Assembly: GCF_014838735.1 (NCBI RefSeq)
Contig: NZ_JABUXQ010000012.1
Coordinates: 1-63,529, forward strand
Source: Limosilactobacillus portuensis
GTDB lineage: Bacteria > Bacillota > Bacilli > Lactobacillales > Lactobacillaceae
Direction: 5' to 3'
Length of the DNA: 63,529 nt
The stretch's first letter is position 1, and each line of letters opens with the position of its first letter. A model generated the notes under the pieces. It searched no databases and had not been told where the DNA came from. It saw nothing but the letters and a program-made list of their open reading frames with translations. The position numbers and the translations under genes are program-made. Positions 44,854-53,317 of the stretch are shown here, piece after piece.

Positions 44854-45192
44854 ATGCAACAATTAGCTGAGAAGTCGGCTAATGCTGGTGGTTGTAAACT
44901 TTGTCCGAAATTCACCCATACCTTTTCGATCCTTGGCAAGAAATGGAATGGCTTAATCATTGAAGCCCTTTTGGTTAAGGATCCAATGCGTTTTAAGGAT
45001 CTTTCAGCAAGTATTAATGGTTGTAGTGATCGGGTTTTATGTGAACGTCTTAAAGAACTGGAAGATGAACACATTGTTGTCCGGAACACTTATAAGGGGG
45101 AAAATCGGATTGATTACTCATTAACAGAACGGGGGCAAGAACTTCGCGAAGTGATGAGCACCGTCCACCGGTGGAGTGATAAGTGGAATTAA
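44854..45192 (+). CDS. HxlR family transcriptional regulator
   Basis: A 112-residue winged-helix regulator. It has the HxlR start pattern CPKFTHTFSILGKKWNGLIIEALL, then RFKDLSASINGCSDRVLCERLKELE and a wing ENRIDYSLTERG. N-terminal cysteines (two in GGCKLC, and one in NGCSD) could serve as redox or electrophile sensors, as in YodB/HypR. The ATG at 44854 follows GAAGGGAG by 8 bases. The target is unknown and no obvious target gene is divergent from it. Confidence 0.88.
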   Translation: MQQLAEKSANAGGCKLCPKFTHTFSILGKKWNGLIIEALLVKDPMRFKDLSASINGCSDRVLCERLKELEDEHIVVRNTYKGENRIDYSLTERGQELREVMSTVHRWSDKWN

Positions 45193-45199
45193 TTTTTCC

Positions 45200-45228
45200 T
45201 TGACCTGCTAAGGGTGCTTAGCTACAAT
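45200..45228 (+). promoter_or_regulatory. Promoter of the pheST T-box operon
   Basis: TTGACC (45200-45205), 17-base spacer and TACAAT (45223-45228), directly upstream of the T-box leader. Confidence 0.75.
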
Positions 45229-45234
45229 AGTCTG

Positions 45235-45458
45235 TGATATTAAAAGTGTCGATGGAAACTAGTACCTGGATTATTATTGTCAGAGAGCTGTTATAATTCT
45301 GTAATTAACGGTCAGTAATATCAAGGGAATTTCATTTCCGGAGCCGATATTTAATGATATTCCGGTTGATCACCGTTATCGATTTTGAGTGTGCATTTTT
45401 TTTTTGCAAACTAGGGTGGTACCGCGAAGCCTCGTCCCTAATCGGACGGGGCTTTTTT
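45235..45458 (+). promoter_or_regulatory. T-box riboswitch leader of pheST with terminator
   Basis: Stem I features are visible: GGAAA pairing with TTTCC, an AGTA/GAA internal loop and an AGAGAGC bulge near 45281-45287. A TTC codon at 45331-45333 follows GAAT in the specifier position, matching phenylalanine. The T-box AGGGTGGTACCGCG lies at 45412-45425. The terminator stem GCCTCGTCC/GGACGGGGC (45428-45436 with 45443-45451) is followed by TTTTTTT. Uncharged tRNA-Phe should stabilise the antiterminator. Confidence 0.93.
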
Positions 45459-45481
45459 TGTTTATTAAAAGGAGTGAAATT

Positions 45482-46528
45482 ATGGGATTAAAAGAACGAC
45501 TTGCTGAACTTCGTGAAGAAGGTTTGCAAGAAATCAGGGAATCTGAAGACCTGAAAAAAATTAATCAAGTTCGGGTAAAAATGCTCGGAAAGAAGGGGCC
45601 AATTACTAACGTCCTTCGTGGGATGCGTGACTTAAGTGCTGAAGAACGGCCAAAGGTTGGTCAATTTGCAAACAAGTTTCGTGATGAGCTTACTGTTGCA
45701 ATTGAAAGTAAAAAGGCAGAACTAGAGCAAGCTGCGATGAATGCAGAATTAGAGGCAGAAACCGTTGATGTTACTTTACCCGGAACACCAGTGGCTCAGG
45801 GAGAACCACACGTTATCCAACAAATTATTGACCAAGTGGTTGACCTATTTGTTTCAATGGGATATGAGGTTGCTGTTGGTGACGAAGTAGAACAAGAAGT
45901 TTATAACTTTGAAAAATTAAACTTGCCAAAGGATCACCCAGCACGAGATATGCAAGATACTTTCTATGTTACTCCGTCTGTCTTAATGCGGACCCAAACT
46001 TCCCCGATGCAGGCACGGATGTTGGAGAAACATGACTTTAGCCAGGGACCATTAAAAATGATTTCACCGGGAAAAGTTTATCGGCGTGACACGGATGACG
46101 CTACCCATAGTCATCAATTTAACCAAATTGAAGGGATGGTTGTTGGTGAACATATCACAATGGCTGATTTAAAAGGAACTTTGAAGGTTGTTGCTCAATC
46201 GCTTTTTGGTGATAAGCTAGATGTTCGTTTGCGGCCAAGTTACTTCCCATTTACTGAACCATCAGTAGAAGCTGATATTACATGCTTTAATTGTATGGGG
46301 AAAGGATGCTCCATTTGTAAGCATACCGGCTGGATTGAAGTCCTTGGTGCCGGAATGGTTCATCCAAATGTTTTACGGATGTCCGGTGTTGATCCAGAGA
46401 AGTTTGGTGGCTTTGCATTTGGATTAGGACCCGACCGATTTGCAATGTTGAAGTACGGGGTTACCGACATTCGGAACTTCTACCAAAATGATGTTCGTTT
46501 CTTAACTCAATTTGATCGGAAAGGATAA
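45482..46528 (+). CDS. pheS: Phenylalanine--tRNA ligase alpha subunit
   Basis: A 348-residue catalytic subunit of the alpha2-beta2 class II synthetase. An N-terminal coiled coil is followed by the core with [24 protein letters not shown] (motif 2) and [17 protein letters not shown] (motif 3). The ATG at 45482 behind AAAGGAG is chosen over an upstream frame that runs through the T-box terminator. A small cysteine cluster ([12 protein letters not shown]) near 262-273 is usual for bacterial PheS. Confidence 0.97.
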   Translation: MGLKERLAELREEGLQEIRESEDLKKINQVRVKMLGKKGPITNVLRGMRDLSAEERPKVGQFANKFRDELTVAIESKKAELEQAAMNAELEAETVDVTLPGTPVAQGEPHVIQQIIDQVVDLFVSMGYEVAVGDEVEQEVYNFEKLNLPKDHPARDMQDTFYVTPSVLMRTQTSPMQARMLEKHDFSQGPLKMISPGKVYRRDTDDATHSHQFNQIEGMVVGEHITMADLKGTLKVVAQSLFGDKLDVRLRPSYFPFTEPSVEADITCFNCMGKGCSICKHTGWIEVLGAGMVHPNVLRMSGVDPEKFGGFAFGLGPDRFAMLKYGVTDIRNFYQNDVRFLTQFDRKG

Positions 46529-46533
46529 CGGCA

Positions 46534-48951
46534 ATGAAAGTTTCATACGATTGGTTAAATGAATATTTGGACCTTGACGTTAAACCACGCGATCTTGCCG
46601 AAAAGATTGCGCGGACGTCTGTTGATATTAATGATGTTTATTCATTAAGTGATGGCTTGAAAAAGTTAGTGGTGGGGAAAGTCGAGACTTGTGAACCTCA
46701 TCCCGATTCGGATCATTTACATGTGTGTTCCGTAAATGTTGGTGAAGAGGAACCGCTTCAAATTGTTTGTGGAGCACCTAATGTTGCGGCCGGACAAAAA
46801 GTAATTGTTGCCTTAAACGGTGCCCGCATTGCGAATAACCAAAAAATAAAGCGTGGTAAAATCCGCGGAATTGAATCAAACGGGATGCTTTGCGCCTTAC
46901 AAGAGATTGGCTTTAGTGACCGCATTGCTCCCAAAGCTTATGAAGCCGGAATTTACATTTTGCCTGATGATGCTAAACCAGGAGAATCAGTATTCAGTTA
47001 CCTGGGGATGGATGATACGATAATTGATACCGATGTTACTCCTAACCGTGGTGATATGTTGAGCATCTATGGTAATGTTAATGATATTGCTGCATTTTAT
47101 AATTTAAAGCCGCACTTTAAGGAAGTTGCAGTTGAAGAAAATGATGACCAGGCAACTGCTGACCTCATTAATGCTGAAATTAGTGATAACAAGATTGCAC
47201 CAACATATAAGTTACGGGTAATTAAGGGCGTTCAGATTCAGGATAGTCCATTATGGCTGCAAATTCGCCTATGGAATTCTGGCATTCGGCCAATTAATAA
47301 TGTTGTGGACGTTACTAACTATGTTCTGCTTAAGTATGGTCAACCACTACACAGTTATGATTATGATAAGTTGCCAAATCATGATATTAGTGTCCGTCAC
47401 GCTCAAGCAGGCGAAAAGTTCGTTACTCTTGATGATGAGGAACAAACATTAAACGAAAATGATATTGTTGTCGTCAGTGGTGATCAACCAGTTGCACTTG
47501 CCGGAACAATGGGTGGTCAAGCAACTGCTGTGTCAGGAGATACTACAACTGTGGCACTTGAAGCAGCGATCTTTGATTCGGTAATGGTACGGAAACAAGC
47601 TCGTCGTCTTGATCTTCACAGTGAATCCTCAATGCGCTTTGAGCGGGGAATTAATCCAGCAACCGTTGAAACTGCTCTTAATGAAGCTGCCCAACTGATT
47701 GCTCAATTAGCTGGCGGAACTGTTACTAAGGGAATTGTTACCGGTAGTGAAAAGCCAGCTGAGGATAAGAACATTGAGTTGTCATTAGCAAAGATCAACC
47801 ATGTTTTGGGAACTGACCTAAAGATGGAGGATGTTACCAGCGTTTTTGATCGGTTAGCCTTTCCTAATAAGTTAACTAGTAATGATACGGTTCTAGTTAC
47901 AGTTCCTGCTCGCCGTTGGGATATTAGTTTGCCAGCCGACCTTTATGAGGAAGTTGCCCGGATCTATGGCTATGATAATTTACCCGAAAGTTTACCGGTA
48001 ATGACCCGTAATCATGGCGGATTATCTCCTCGGCAACGGTTTATTCGCGCTACCCGTCATGATTTTGAAGGAATGGGGTTAAACCAAGCCATCAGTTATT
48101 CATTGACCACTATTGACAAGGCCAAGCAATTCCAAATTGATCCGGTAGCTGAACCAATGAAACTTGACTTCCCAATGAGTTCTGATCACGTTGCAACCCG
48201 GATGAGCATTATTAGTGGTTTATTAATTGATATTGCTTATAATGTTGCTCGTAACGTTAACAATGTCGCCCTTTATGAAGAAGGTCGAGTATTTATTCCG
48301 CGTGGTGGAGAACGGCCAGAAGAACAAGAACATGTTGCAGGAGCGATTACTGGTCAACTATTGAATAATAGCTGGCATGTTGCTGATCAGCCGGTTGATT
48401 TCTTCCAAGTAAAGGGAATGTTGGAACGTTACCTTCACAACATGGGAATCGCAGGAAAGGTTGAGTACGTTGCCGATCGCTCTCGTGAAGAAATGCACCC
48501 TGGACGGACAGCTAATATCTTAATTGATGGGGAACTAGTTGGTTTTGTTGGCCAGGTTCATCCACAAACAGCAAAAGAATATAAGGTTCCCGAAACCTAC
48601 GTTTTTGAATTAAATCTTGAACAGTTAATGAAATCCAAGAAGATTGAAAATGAATATACGCCAATTAGCAAGTTCCCAACAATCACGCGTGATATTGCTT
48701 TATTAGTTGATACCAACGTTACCAATGAAGAGATTGTTGATTTAATTAAGCAATACGGTGGTGCCTTCTTGAAAGATGTTCACTTGTTTGATGTTTATAG
48801 TGGAGCCCACCTTTCTTCTGGAAAGAAGTCATTGGCATACACATTAACTTACCAGGATACCAATGCAACCTTGACGGAGGACCAGGTTAACCAGGCATTT
48901 GCCAAGGTAACAAACCGCCTTCAAGAACAATTAAATGCTGAGATTCGTTAA
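46534..48951 (+). CDS. pheT: Phenylalanine--tRNA ligase beta subunit
   Basis: An 805-residue subunit with domains in the usual order: tRNA-binding OB fold (about 40-150, HPDSDHLHVC, ESNGMLCAL), B3/4 editing domain (about 210-390), B5 (about 405-475), catalytic-like core and C-terminal anticodon-binding FDX-ACB domain (about 710-804, PISKFPTITRDIALLV). It follows pheS by 5 bases and is under the same T-box. Confidence 0.97.
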   Translation: MKVSYDWLNEYLDLDVKPRDLAEKIARTSVDINDVYSLSDGLKKLVVGKVETCEPHPDSDHLHVCSVNVGEEEPLQIVCGAPNVAAGQKVIVALNGARIANNQKIKRGKIRGIESNGMLCALQEIGFSDRIAPKAYEAGIYILPDDAKPGESVFSYLGMDDTIIDTDVTPNRGDMLSIYGNVNDIAAFYNLKPHFKEVAVEENDDQATADLINAEISDNKIAPTYKLRVIKGVQIQDSPLWLQIRLWNSGIRPINNVVDVTNYVLLKYGQPLHSYDYDKLPNHDISVRHAQAGEKFVTLDDEEQTLNENDIVVVSGDQPVALAGTMGGQATAVSGDTTTVALEAAIFDSVMVRKQARRLDLHSESSMRFERGINPATVETALNEAAQLIAQLAGGTVTKGIVTGSEKPAEDKNIELSLAKINHVLGTDLKMEDVTSVFDRLAFPNKLTSNDTVLVTVPARRWDISLPADLYEEVARIYGYDNLPESLPVMTRNHGGLSPRQRFIRATRHDFEGMGLNQAISYSLTTIDKAKQFQIDPVAEPMKLDFPMSSDHVATRMSIISGLLIDIAYNVARNVNNVALYEEGRVFIPRGGERPEEQEHVAGAITGQLLNNSWHVADQPVDFFQVKGMLERYLHNMGIAGKVEYVADRSREEMHPGRTANILIDGELVGFVGQVHPQTAKEYKVPETYVFELNLEQLMKSKKIENEYTPISKFPTITRDIALLVDTNVTNEEIVDLIKQYGGAFLKDVHLFDVYSGAHLSSGKKSLAYTLTYQDTNATLTEDQVNQAFAKVTNRLQEQLNAEIR

Positions 48952-48953
48952 TA

Positions 48954-49298
48954 ATGACTAACGAGAAATTACATCGCCAAAATCGGGTTGTCCTGATTAT
49001 TCTCATTCTTTTAATTTGTTGTGGCTTAGGGATTCATCAATATTTTAACTATGCTTTAAGACCAGTCGATCCTTCAGCAAATCAGATGCTGAGTGTTAAA
49101 ATCCCCCAGGGTGCGACTGATCATCAGGTAGGCGTGATTTTAAAAAAGAAACGATTAGTGCGGAGTAGTTTTGTCTGTGATTACTATTTGCAAACTCATA
49201 AGGAATCAGGAGTAAAAGCTGGAACATTTAAGTTGAAGGCTTCGTACTCGACACCGCAGATTGTTAGCCTTTTGCAGGAATCCCGTGAAAGTCATTAA
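48954..49298 (+). CDS. MltG-like N-terminal domain protein without a catalytic domain
   Basis: A 114-residue membrane-anchored protein. One helix (about 12-29) is followed by VKIPQGATDHQVGVILKKKRLVRSSFVCDYYL, which resembles the LysM-like N-terminal domain of the endolytic transglycosylase MltG (YceG). The full enzyme has about 350 residues or more with a catalytic Glu; here the frame stops and greA begins 82 bases later, with no residual catalytic domain in any frame. It may be a true short paralogue or a truncated remnant. The start lies 2 bases after pheT. Confidence 0.75.
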   Translation: MTNEKLHRQNRVVLIILILLICCGLGIHQYFNYALRPVDPSANQMLSVKIPQGATDHQVGVILKKKRLVRSSFVCDYYLQTHKESGVKAGTFKLKASYSTPQIVSLLQESRESH

Positions 49299-49380
49299 AA
49301 ATATTTTTAGGATAATTATTTACATTTATCTAAACAAATGGTAATTTACCAATGGATATAAGATAGGAGTGTGTAATTAA

Positions 49381-49857
49381 ATGGCTGAAGAAAAAACTTT
49401 TCCAATGACGCTGGAAGGAAAACAAAAACTCGAAGAAGAACTTGAAGATCTTAAAATGAAGCGGCGCCCAGAAGTTATCAAGCGAATTAAAATTGCGCGA
49501 AGCTATGGTGACCTTTCTGAAAATTCTGAATATGAATCTGCAAAGGATGAACAAGCCTTTGTTGAAGGACGAATTTCACAGATTGAAAATATGCTTCAGT
49601 ATGCTGAAATCATTGATAATGAAGATGTCGACAAGGATGAAGTATCAATGGGACGGAAAGTAACAATCAAGGAACTTCCCGACGAAGAACCAGAAAGTTA
49701 CCAAATTGTTGGGGAATCAGAATCTGACCCATTTAACGGTAAGATTTCTAATGAGTCACCAATGGCTAAGGGACTTCTTGGCCATAAAGTTGGTGAAGAA
49801 GTCGAAATTGAAATTCCTAATGGCACGATGAAGGTTAAAATTTTGAGTGTAGAATAA
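49381..49857 (+). CDS. greA: Transcription elongation factor GreA
   Basis: A 158-residue factor that stimulates transcript cleavage by stalled RNA polymerase. The N-terminal coiled coil has [20 protein letters not shown] with the acidic tip residues, and the C-terminal domain ends with [13 protein letters not shown]. The position after an MltG-like gene fits lactobacillal and Bacillus order. TAGGAG precedes the ATG. Ends with a terminator. Confidence 0.97.
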   Translation: MAEEKTFPMTLEGKQKLEEELEDLKMKRRPEVIKRIKIARSYGDLSENSEYESAKDEQAFVEGRISQIENMLQYAEIIDNEDVDKDEVSMGRKVTIKELPDEEPESYQIVGESESDPFNGKISNESPMAKGLLGHKVGEEVEIEIPNGTMKVKILSVE

Positions 49858-49878
49858 TCAAATTAGCCTTAATATATT

Positions 49879-49918
49879 AAAGGTCCAAATTCCGCAAGGG
49901 GAGTTTGGACCTTTTATG
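49879..49918 (+). terminator. Terminator after greA
   Basis: AAAGGTCCAAA pairs with TTTGGACCTTT around TCCGCAAGGGGA, followed by a TTTT tract. Confidence 0.88.
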
Positions 49919-50026
49919 ATCAGTTGTCTAACCTATTAAGTTTTAACTTTATTAACCGAAAATGATATCTTTCTTCCTAATGAAAGTGCTATCATAAGGT
50001 ATGGTAATCGAAGGGATGTGAAGTTA

Positions 50027-50425
50027 ATGAAAATGATTATAACCGATGCTGCAGATAATTGGTTTAGAACTAACTTAAGCTTGGAAAATGGTGGTGGGGT
50101 AAAGTTCTACGGGAAAACTTATGGTTCAACTGAAGTCCACCACGGCTTTTCACAGGGCTTTACACGTGAAGATGTTCCTGTTTCACCAATTCTGGAAGTA
50201 AAGAAGGGCAACGTTAATTATCATATTGATAACCTTGATGAGTGGTTTTTCAAGGGATTAATAATGACGGTTGATTATGATGAAAAATCTGATGGTCCAA
50301 TTTTCCATTTTAAGCATGAAGATGGTGATTCGACACCTGATGTTGCTGGATTAGATAAAGACTCTGATGATCATGCAGATAGTAAGGCCGATGCTTCGAC
50401 CGGTGCTTCTGCACAATGGAAATAA
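50027..50425 (+). CDS. HesB-like protein (YneR type), paralogue 2
   Basis: A 132-residue protein starting MKMIITDAADNWFRTN. It is clearly related to the protein at 13108-13497 (same ITDxAxxWF, YGKT, VHHG, NYHI, WFF and FKGL positions). It also has no cysteine, so the usual IscA metal ligands are absent. The tail is longer and Asp-rich, and ends with DASTGASAQWK, echoing DATTGASS of the paralogue. Several in-frame starts exist; the ATG at 50027 is 10 bases after AAGGGA. It stands alone with a terminator behind it. Confidence 0.78.
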   Translation: MKMIITDAADNWFRTNLSLENGGGVKFYGKTYGSTEVHHGFSQGFTREDVPVSPILEVKKGNVNYHIDNLDEWFFKGLIMTVDYDEKSDGPIFHFKHEDGDSTPDVAGLDKDSDDHADSKADASTGASAQWK

Positions 50426-50443
50426 ATAATTTAAGGCGAAGAA

Positions 50444-50504
50444 AAAGCAGAAACGAATGCAGAAGTTAATTTAGCCTCTGCTTTACGTCTCCGCTTTTTT
50501 CTTT
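50444..50504 (+). terminator. Probable terminator after the second HesB-like gene
   Basis: AAAGCAGA near 50444 pairs with TCTGCTTT near 50477, with outer GCG/CGC pairing, followed by TTTTTTCTTTT. The loop is long, so the structure is less certain. Confidence 0.55.
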
Positions 50505-53098
50505 TATTGATGGCGAACATTAAGTTTAATCAAGAAGGACGCTGCCAATAAGCTCAGCACGCTAATAATCATTCCAGTAATTAAGAATGGTGGTCGGTAA
50601 TGAAGAGTTACTTGATGGGTTCCTGGTTTAATCTTCAGTGCTAAGAATGTATTAATAACCTTTTGACATTTTACCGGATGACCATCAATTTTAGCATGCC
50701 AGCCACGATCGTAAGGGATCGTTGTCATCAGTATTCCCTGATCCTTTTTTATATTTACTTTTCCTTTAAGGGTTGTGGCACTAGCATGGCTGAGCTTTAA
50801 TGGCGATCGTTGCAACACCTTGAGGTTGTGATTAAATGCTTGCTGGTTAAGCCGGTACAAGCTCACGTTTTGCATCCATAATTCCGCGTGCTTCAGATGA
50901 AAGGTAATTACGATCTTCTGTCCTTTTTGATGATGGGCAACATTCATAACGATTGTATCCCGGTAAGTTTGATACTGGCTAAAATGCTGATTATTAACCG
51001 TGATTGATGCATCATCCTTAACATTCGGTCCAACCGTTAAATAGTATGAATCATTACTATTAGGAATGAATTCTAATTTGACGGTTGCACCGGCAGATTT
51101 TTGTTCTTTTTGAAAAACGGTTCCGGTAATTTGGGTTGCACTTTGAACATTTTGAAAATCGACCTGATTAAAGTTTTGTACTTCAAAGAGTGGTTGTGGA
51201 GAGTTAGCTAAGTCTTGATAGATTTCAGACTGGTAAGCTACGGGATCATAAGTATCATGGCTTAAGTTGAGAATTCGTGAATTAGCACCAAACGCAATCG
51301 GTAATGCAGCCTTGTTTTTTCTTATTCCAATATTATTAGTTACTGCTACAGGTTCCTGAGTATTCCAATCAGGACGATAACCTGATAAGGGAAGAAATGG
51401 TGTTGAACGATTTGGATCAATAACTGCCATTGTATAGCGGAAACCTAATAACGAATCTGTTACTTGAGTACCATTATCATATGACACGAAACCATCGCCA
51501 GCCGGTTGTCCAATTGCTCCCATGAATGTGGGGAGACTAGGAACAATCGTTGAGCCAAAGTGATCACCACCGTTAAAGCCGCTTTGCATAGGATCGTCTT
51601 TAGTTCGCATAAATGTTTTAGCAACCCGGTAGAATCCATGTTCACTATTCTTAATTTTTGTAGTGGCGTTATTGAGTGCCGTGGTATACTCACCAAACTC
51701 GGATTGACTAACGTATGAGATTTGGTTGAGGGCAGTGTAGGCGCTGGTTGAAACATCACAAATTGTGATCAGTACTAGTAAAAGATTGTTTAAGCTTGGG
51801 GAAGCTGCGTGAGGGATCGCTAAAAAGATAATACTGATAATTGCGATTCCTAGTCCGATTAATTTCTGACTGTTGTTAATGTAAGAAACGGTTAGGGTTT
51901 CAACATATGCAAAGATTGCTAAGGTAGCTATCAGTAAGGCTGCGAGTTGCCATCTTTCAGGTTGAAAATCTTTTTGCAGACAGGTAGCAGCAAGAAGAAT
52001 TGTCCAAAAACAGAAGATAAATGAAAACCGTGAAGGGTACCATACCGGAAATTGACCAATATGCCAAAAAAGGTCAAGAGGTTCATAACAGAACGAAAGA
52101 ATGAAAAAGATCGTAATGAGGAGAGCGAGAATTCGCTGACGAAGGTTGATATTACGGTTTAAAAAGTATAATCCAAAGCTAAATATCATTAGCATTCCCA
52201 CATAAATATTTGCCTGACCGCTAGGCATTTGGTTAAAATTAAACGATCCAGGAACAAGCTTAGCAAATAGTTTTAGCGGATTATATTCGAAGCGACTTCG
52301 AATATGGTTATTAGTATAAGTTCCCTTACTTTGAAGAAGGGTATAAATAGTTGGCAATAAGACGATACAGCTGATACCTGCAGCAATTAATGAAGAAATT
52401 ACATAGCGACTAAATGCTCGCAAGCGATCTTGCCAATTACTAATTAATGGAAGCTGCCAGATGAAGAAGAGAATTGTAAATATGCAGATCATCCATGCCA
52501 TGTAGTAGTTATCGATCATCATTACGGTGAGCCAGCAAAGATAGCAGGTAAATTTACGAGCAAAAATAACCTGATGAAGACCCCAGACAACTAGCGGCAA
52601 AATGATCATCGCATCAAGCCAGAGTAAGTTTAGCTGGTTAGCAACGATCCAACCATTAAGAGCATAAGCAGTACTGAATGCAAGAATACGAATACCGGTT
52701 TGTAGCTTAGTTTTTGTTAGTAACCAGGCGAATGAAAGACCAGAAAGACCGTATTTTAATAGAGTTAATACCAAAACACCACTGGAAAGATGGGCAGCAG
52801 GGAAGAAGATAAGAATTAGATTTAACGGGCTCCAAAGGTAATAAGCGTTTGTTCCCCACATCTCTCCACCAAGCCCCTTGCTGAATGAGTAGATAAATTC
52901 ACTCGGATGATGCAGCAGGGTTCGCCGGAAGTAAGAGAAGAAATCAATGTATTGCTGCCCAAGGTCAACGGTTAGCAAACTGTTTTGCCCAAATGGCGCC
53001 ATTGAGCGATAGGCGAAATAGCCCCCCATTATAATCACGGGAAGGAGAAAACTGATTAATAAAATATGTTGTTTTTTAAGTTGAGAACGAAATTGCAC
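50504..53098 (-). CDS. YfhO family membrane protein (GT-C-like)
   Basis: An 864-residue protein with about a dozen membrane helices in the first half, a large extracytoplasmic domain from about 440 and a last helix near the C-terminus. The early loop SFSKGLGGEMWGTNAYYLWSPLNL is characteristic of YfhO proteins, which belong to the GT-C fold and are linked to glycosylation of lipoteichoic acid or other wall polymers in some Firmicutes. The GTG at 53098, 7 bases after AGGAGG, is better than an in-frame start at 53131. It stands alone, without other glycosyltransferase genes nearby. Confidence 0.88.
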   Translation of the reverse strand: MQFRSQLKKQHILLISFLLPVIIMGGYFAYRSMAPFGQNSLLTVDLGQQYIDFFSYFRRTLLHHPSEFIYSFSKGLGGEMWGTNAYYLWSPLNLILIFFPAAHLSSGVLVLTLLKYGLSGLSFAWLLTKTKLQTGIRILAFSTAYALNGWIVANQLNLLWLDAMIILPLVVWGLHQVIFARKFTCYLCWLTVMMIDNYYMAWMICIFTILFFIWQLPLISNWQDRLRAFSRYVISSLIAAGISCIVLLPTIYTLLQSKGTYTNNHIRSRFEYNPLKLFAKLVPGSFNFNQMPSGQANIYVGMLMIFSFGLYFLNRNINLRQRILALLITIFFILSFCYEPLDLFWHIGQFPVWYPSRFSFIFCFWTILLAATCLQKDFQPERWQLAALLIATLAIFAYVETLTVSYINNSQKLIGLGIAIISIIFLAIPHAASPSLNNLLLVLITICDVSTSAYTALNQISYVSQSEFGEYTTALNNATTKIKNSEHGFYRVAKTFMRTKDDPMQSGFNGGDHFGSTIVPSLPTFMGAIGQPAGDGFVSYDNGTQVTDSLLGFRYTMAVIDPNRSTPFLPLSGYRPDWNTQEPVAVTNNIGIRKNKAALPIAFGANSRILNLSHDTYDPVAYQSEIYQDLANSPQPLFEVQNFNQVDFQNVQSATQITGTVFQKEQKSAGATVKLEFIPNSNDSYYLTVGPNVKDDASITVNNQHFSQYQTYRDTIVMNVAHHQKGQKIVITFHLKHAELWMQNVSLYRLNQQAFNHNLKVLQRSPLKLSHASATTLKGKVNIKKDQGILMTTIPYDRGWHAKIDGHPVKCQKVINTFLALKIKPGTHQVTLHYRPPFLITGMIISVLSLLAASFLIKLNVRHQ

Positions 53099-53253
53099 AA
53101 AATGTCCTCCTAAATAAAATATCCTTGTCATTATATACCGAATTAATCCCCAATGAATATGAAGGTTCTGTTAAGTTTCCTTGATTTACCGATTTACGTA
53201 TTCATTTTTACAACAATAAAGTGTATGATTTCATTTTGGTAAGTCAGCTTTAA

Positions 53254-53282
53254 CTGTCAAATGAAGTAAAATTTGCTACAAT
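53254..53282 (+). promoter_or_regulatory. Putative pbp2B promoter
   Basis: CTGTCA (53254-53259), 17-base spacer and TACAAT (53277-53282), 36 bases before the GTG start. Confidence 0.6.
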
Positions 53283-53317
53283 AGAATTCATCACGGTAAA
53301 AGGAGAAGTTTAATACT

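Noticed and set aside
45389-45481. N-terminal extension of pheS
   Set aside because: It would translate the T-box terminator; ATG 45482 has a clear AAAGGAG.
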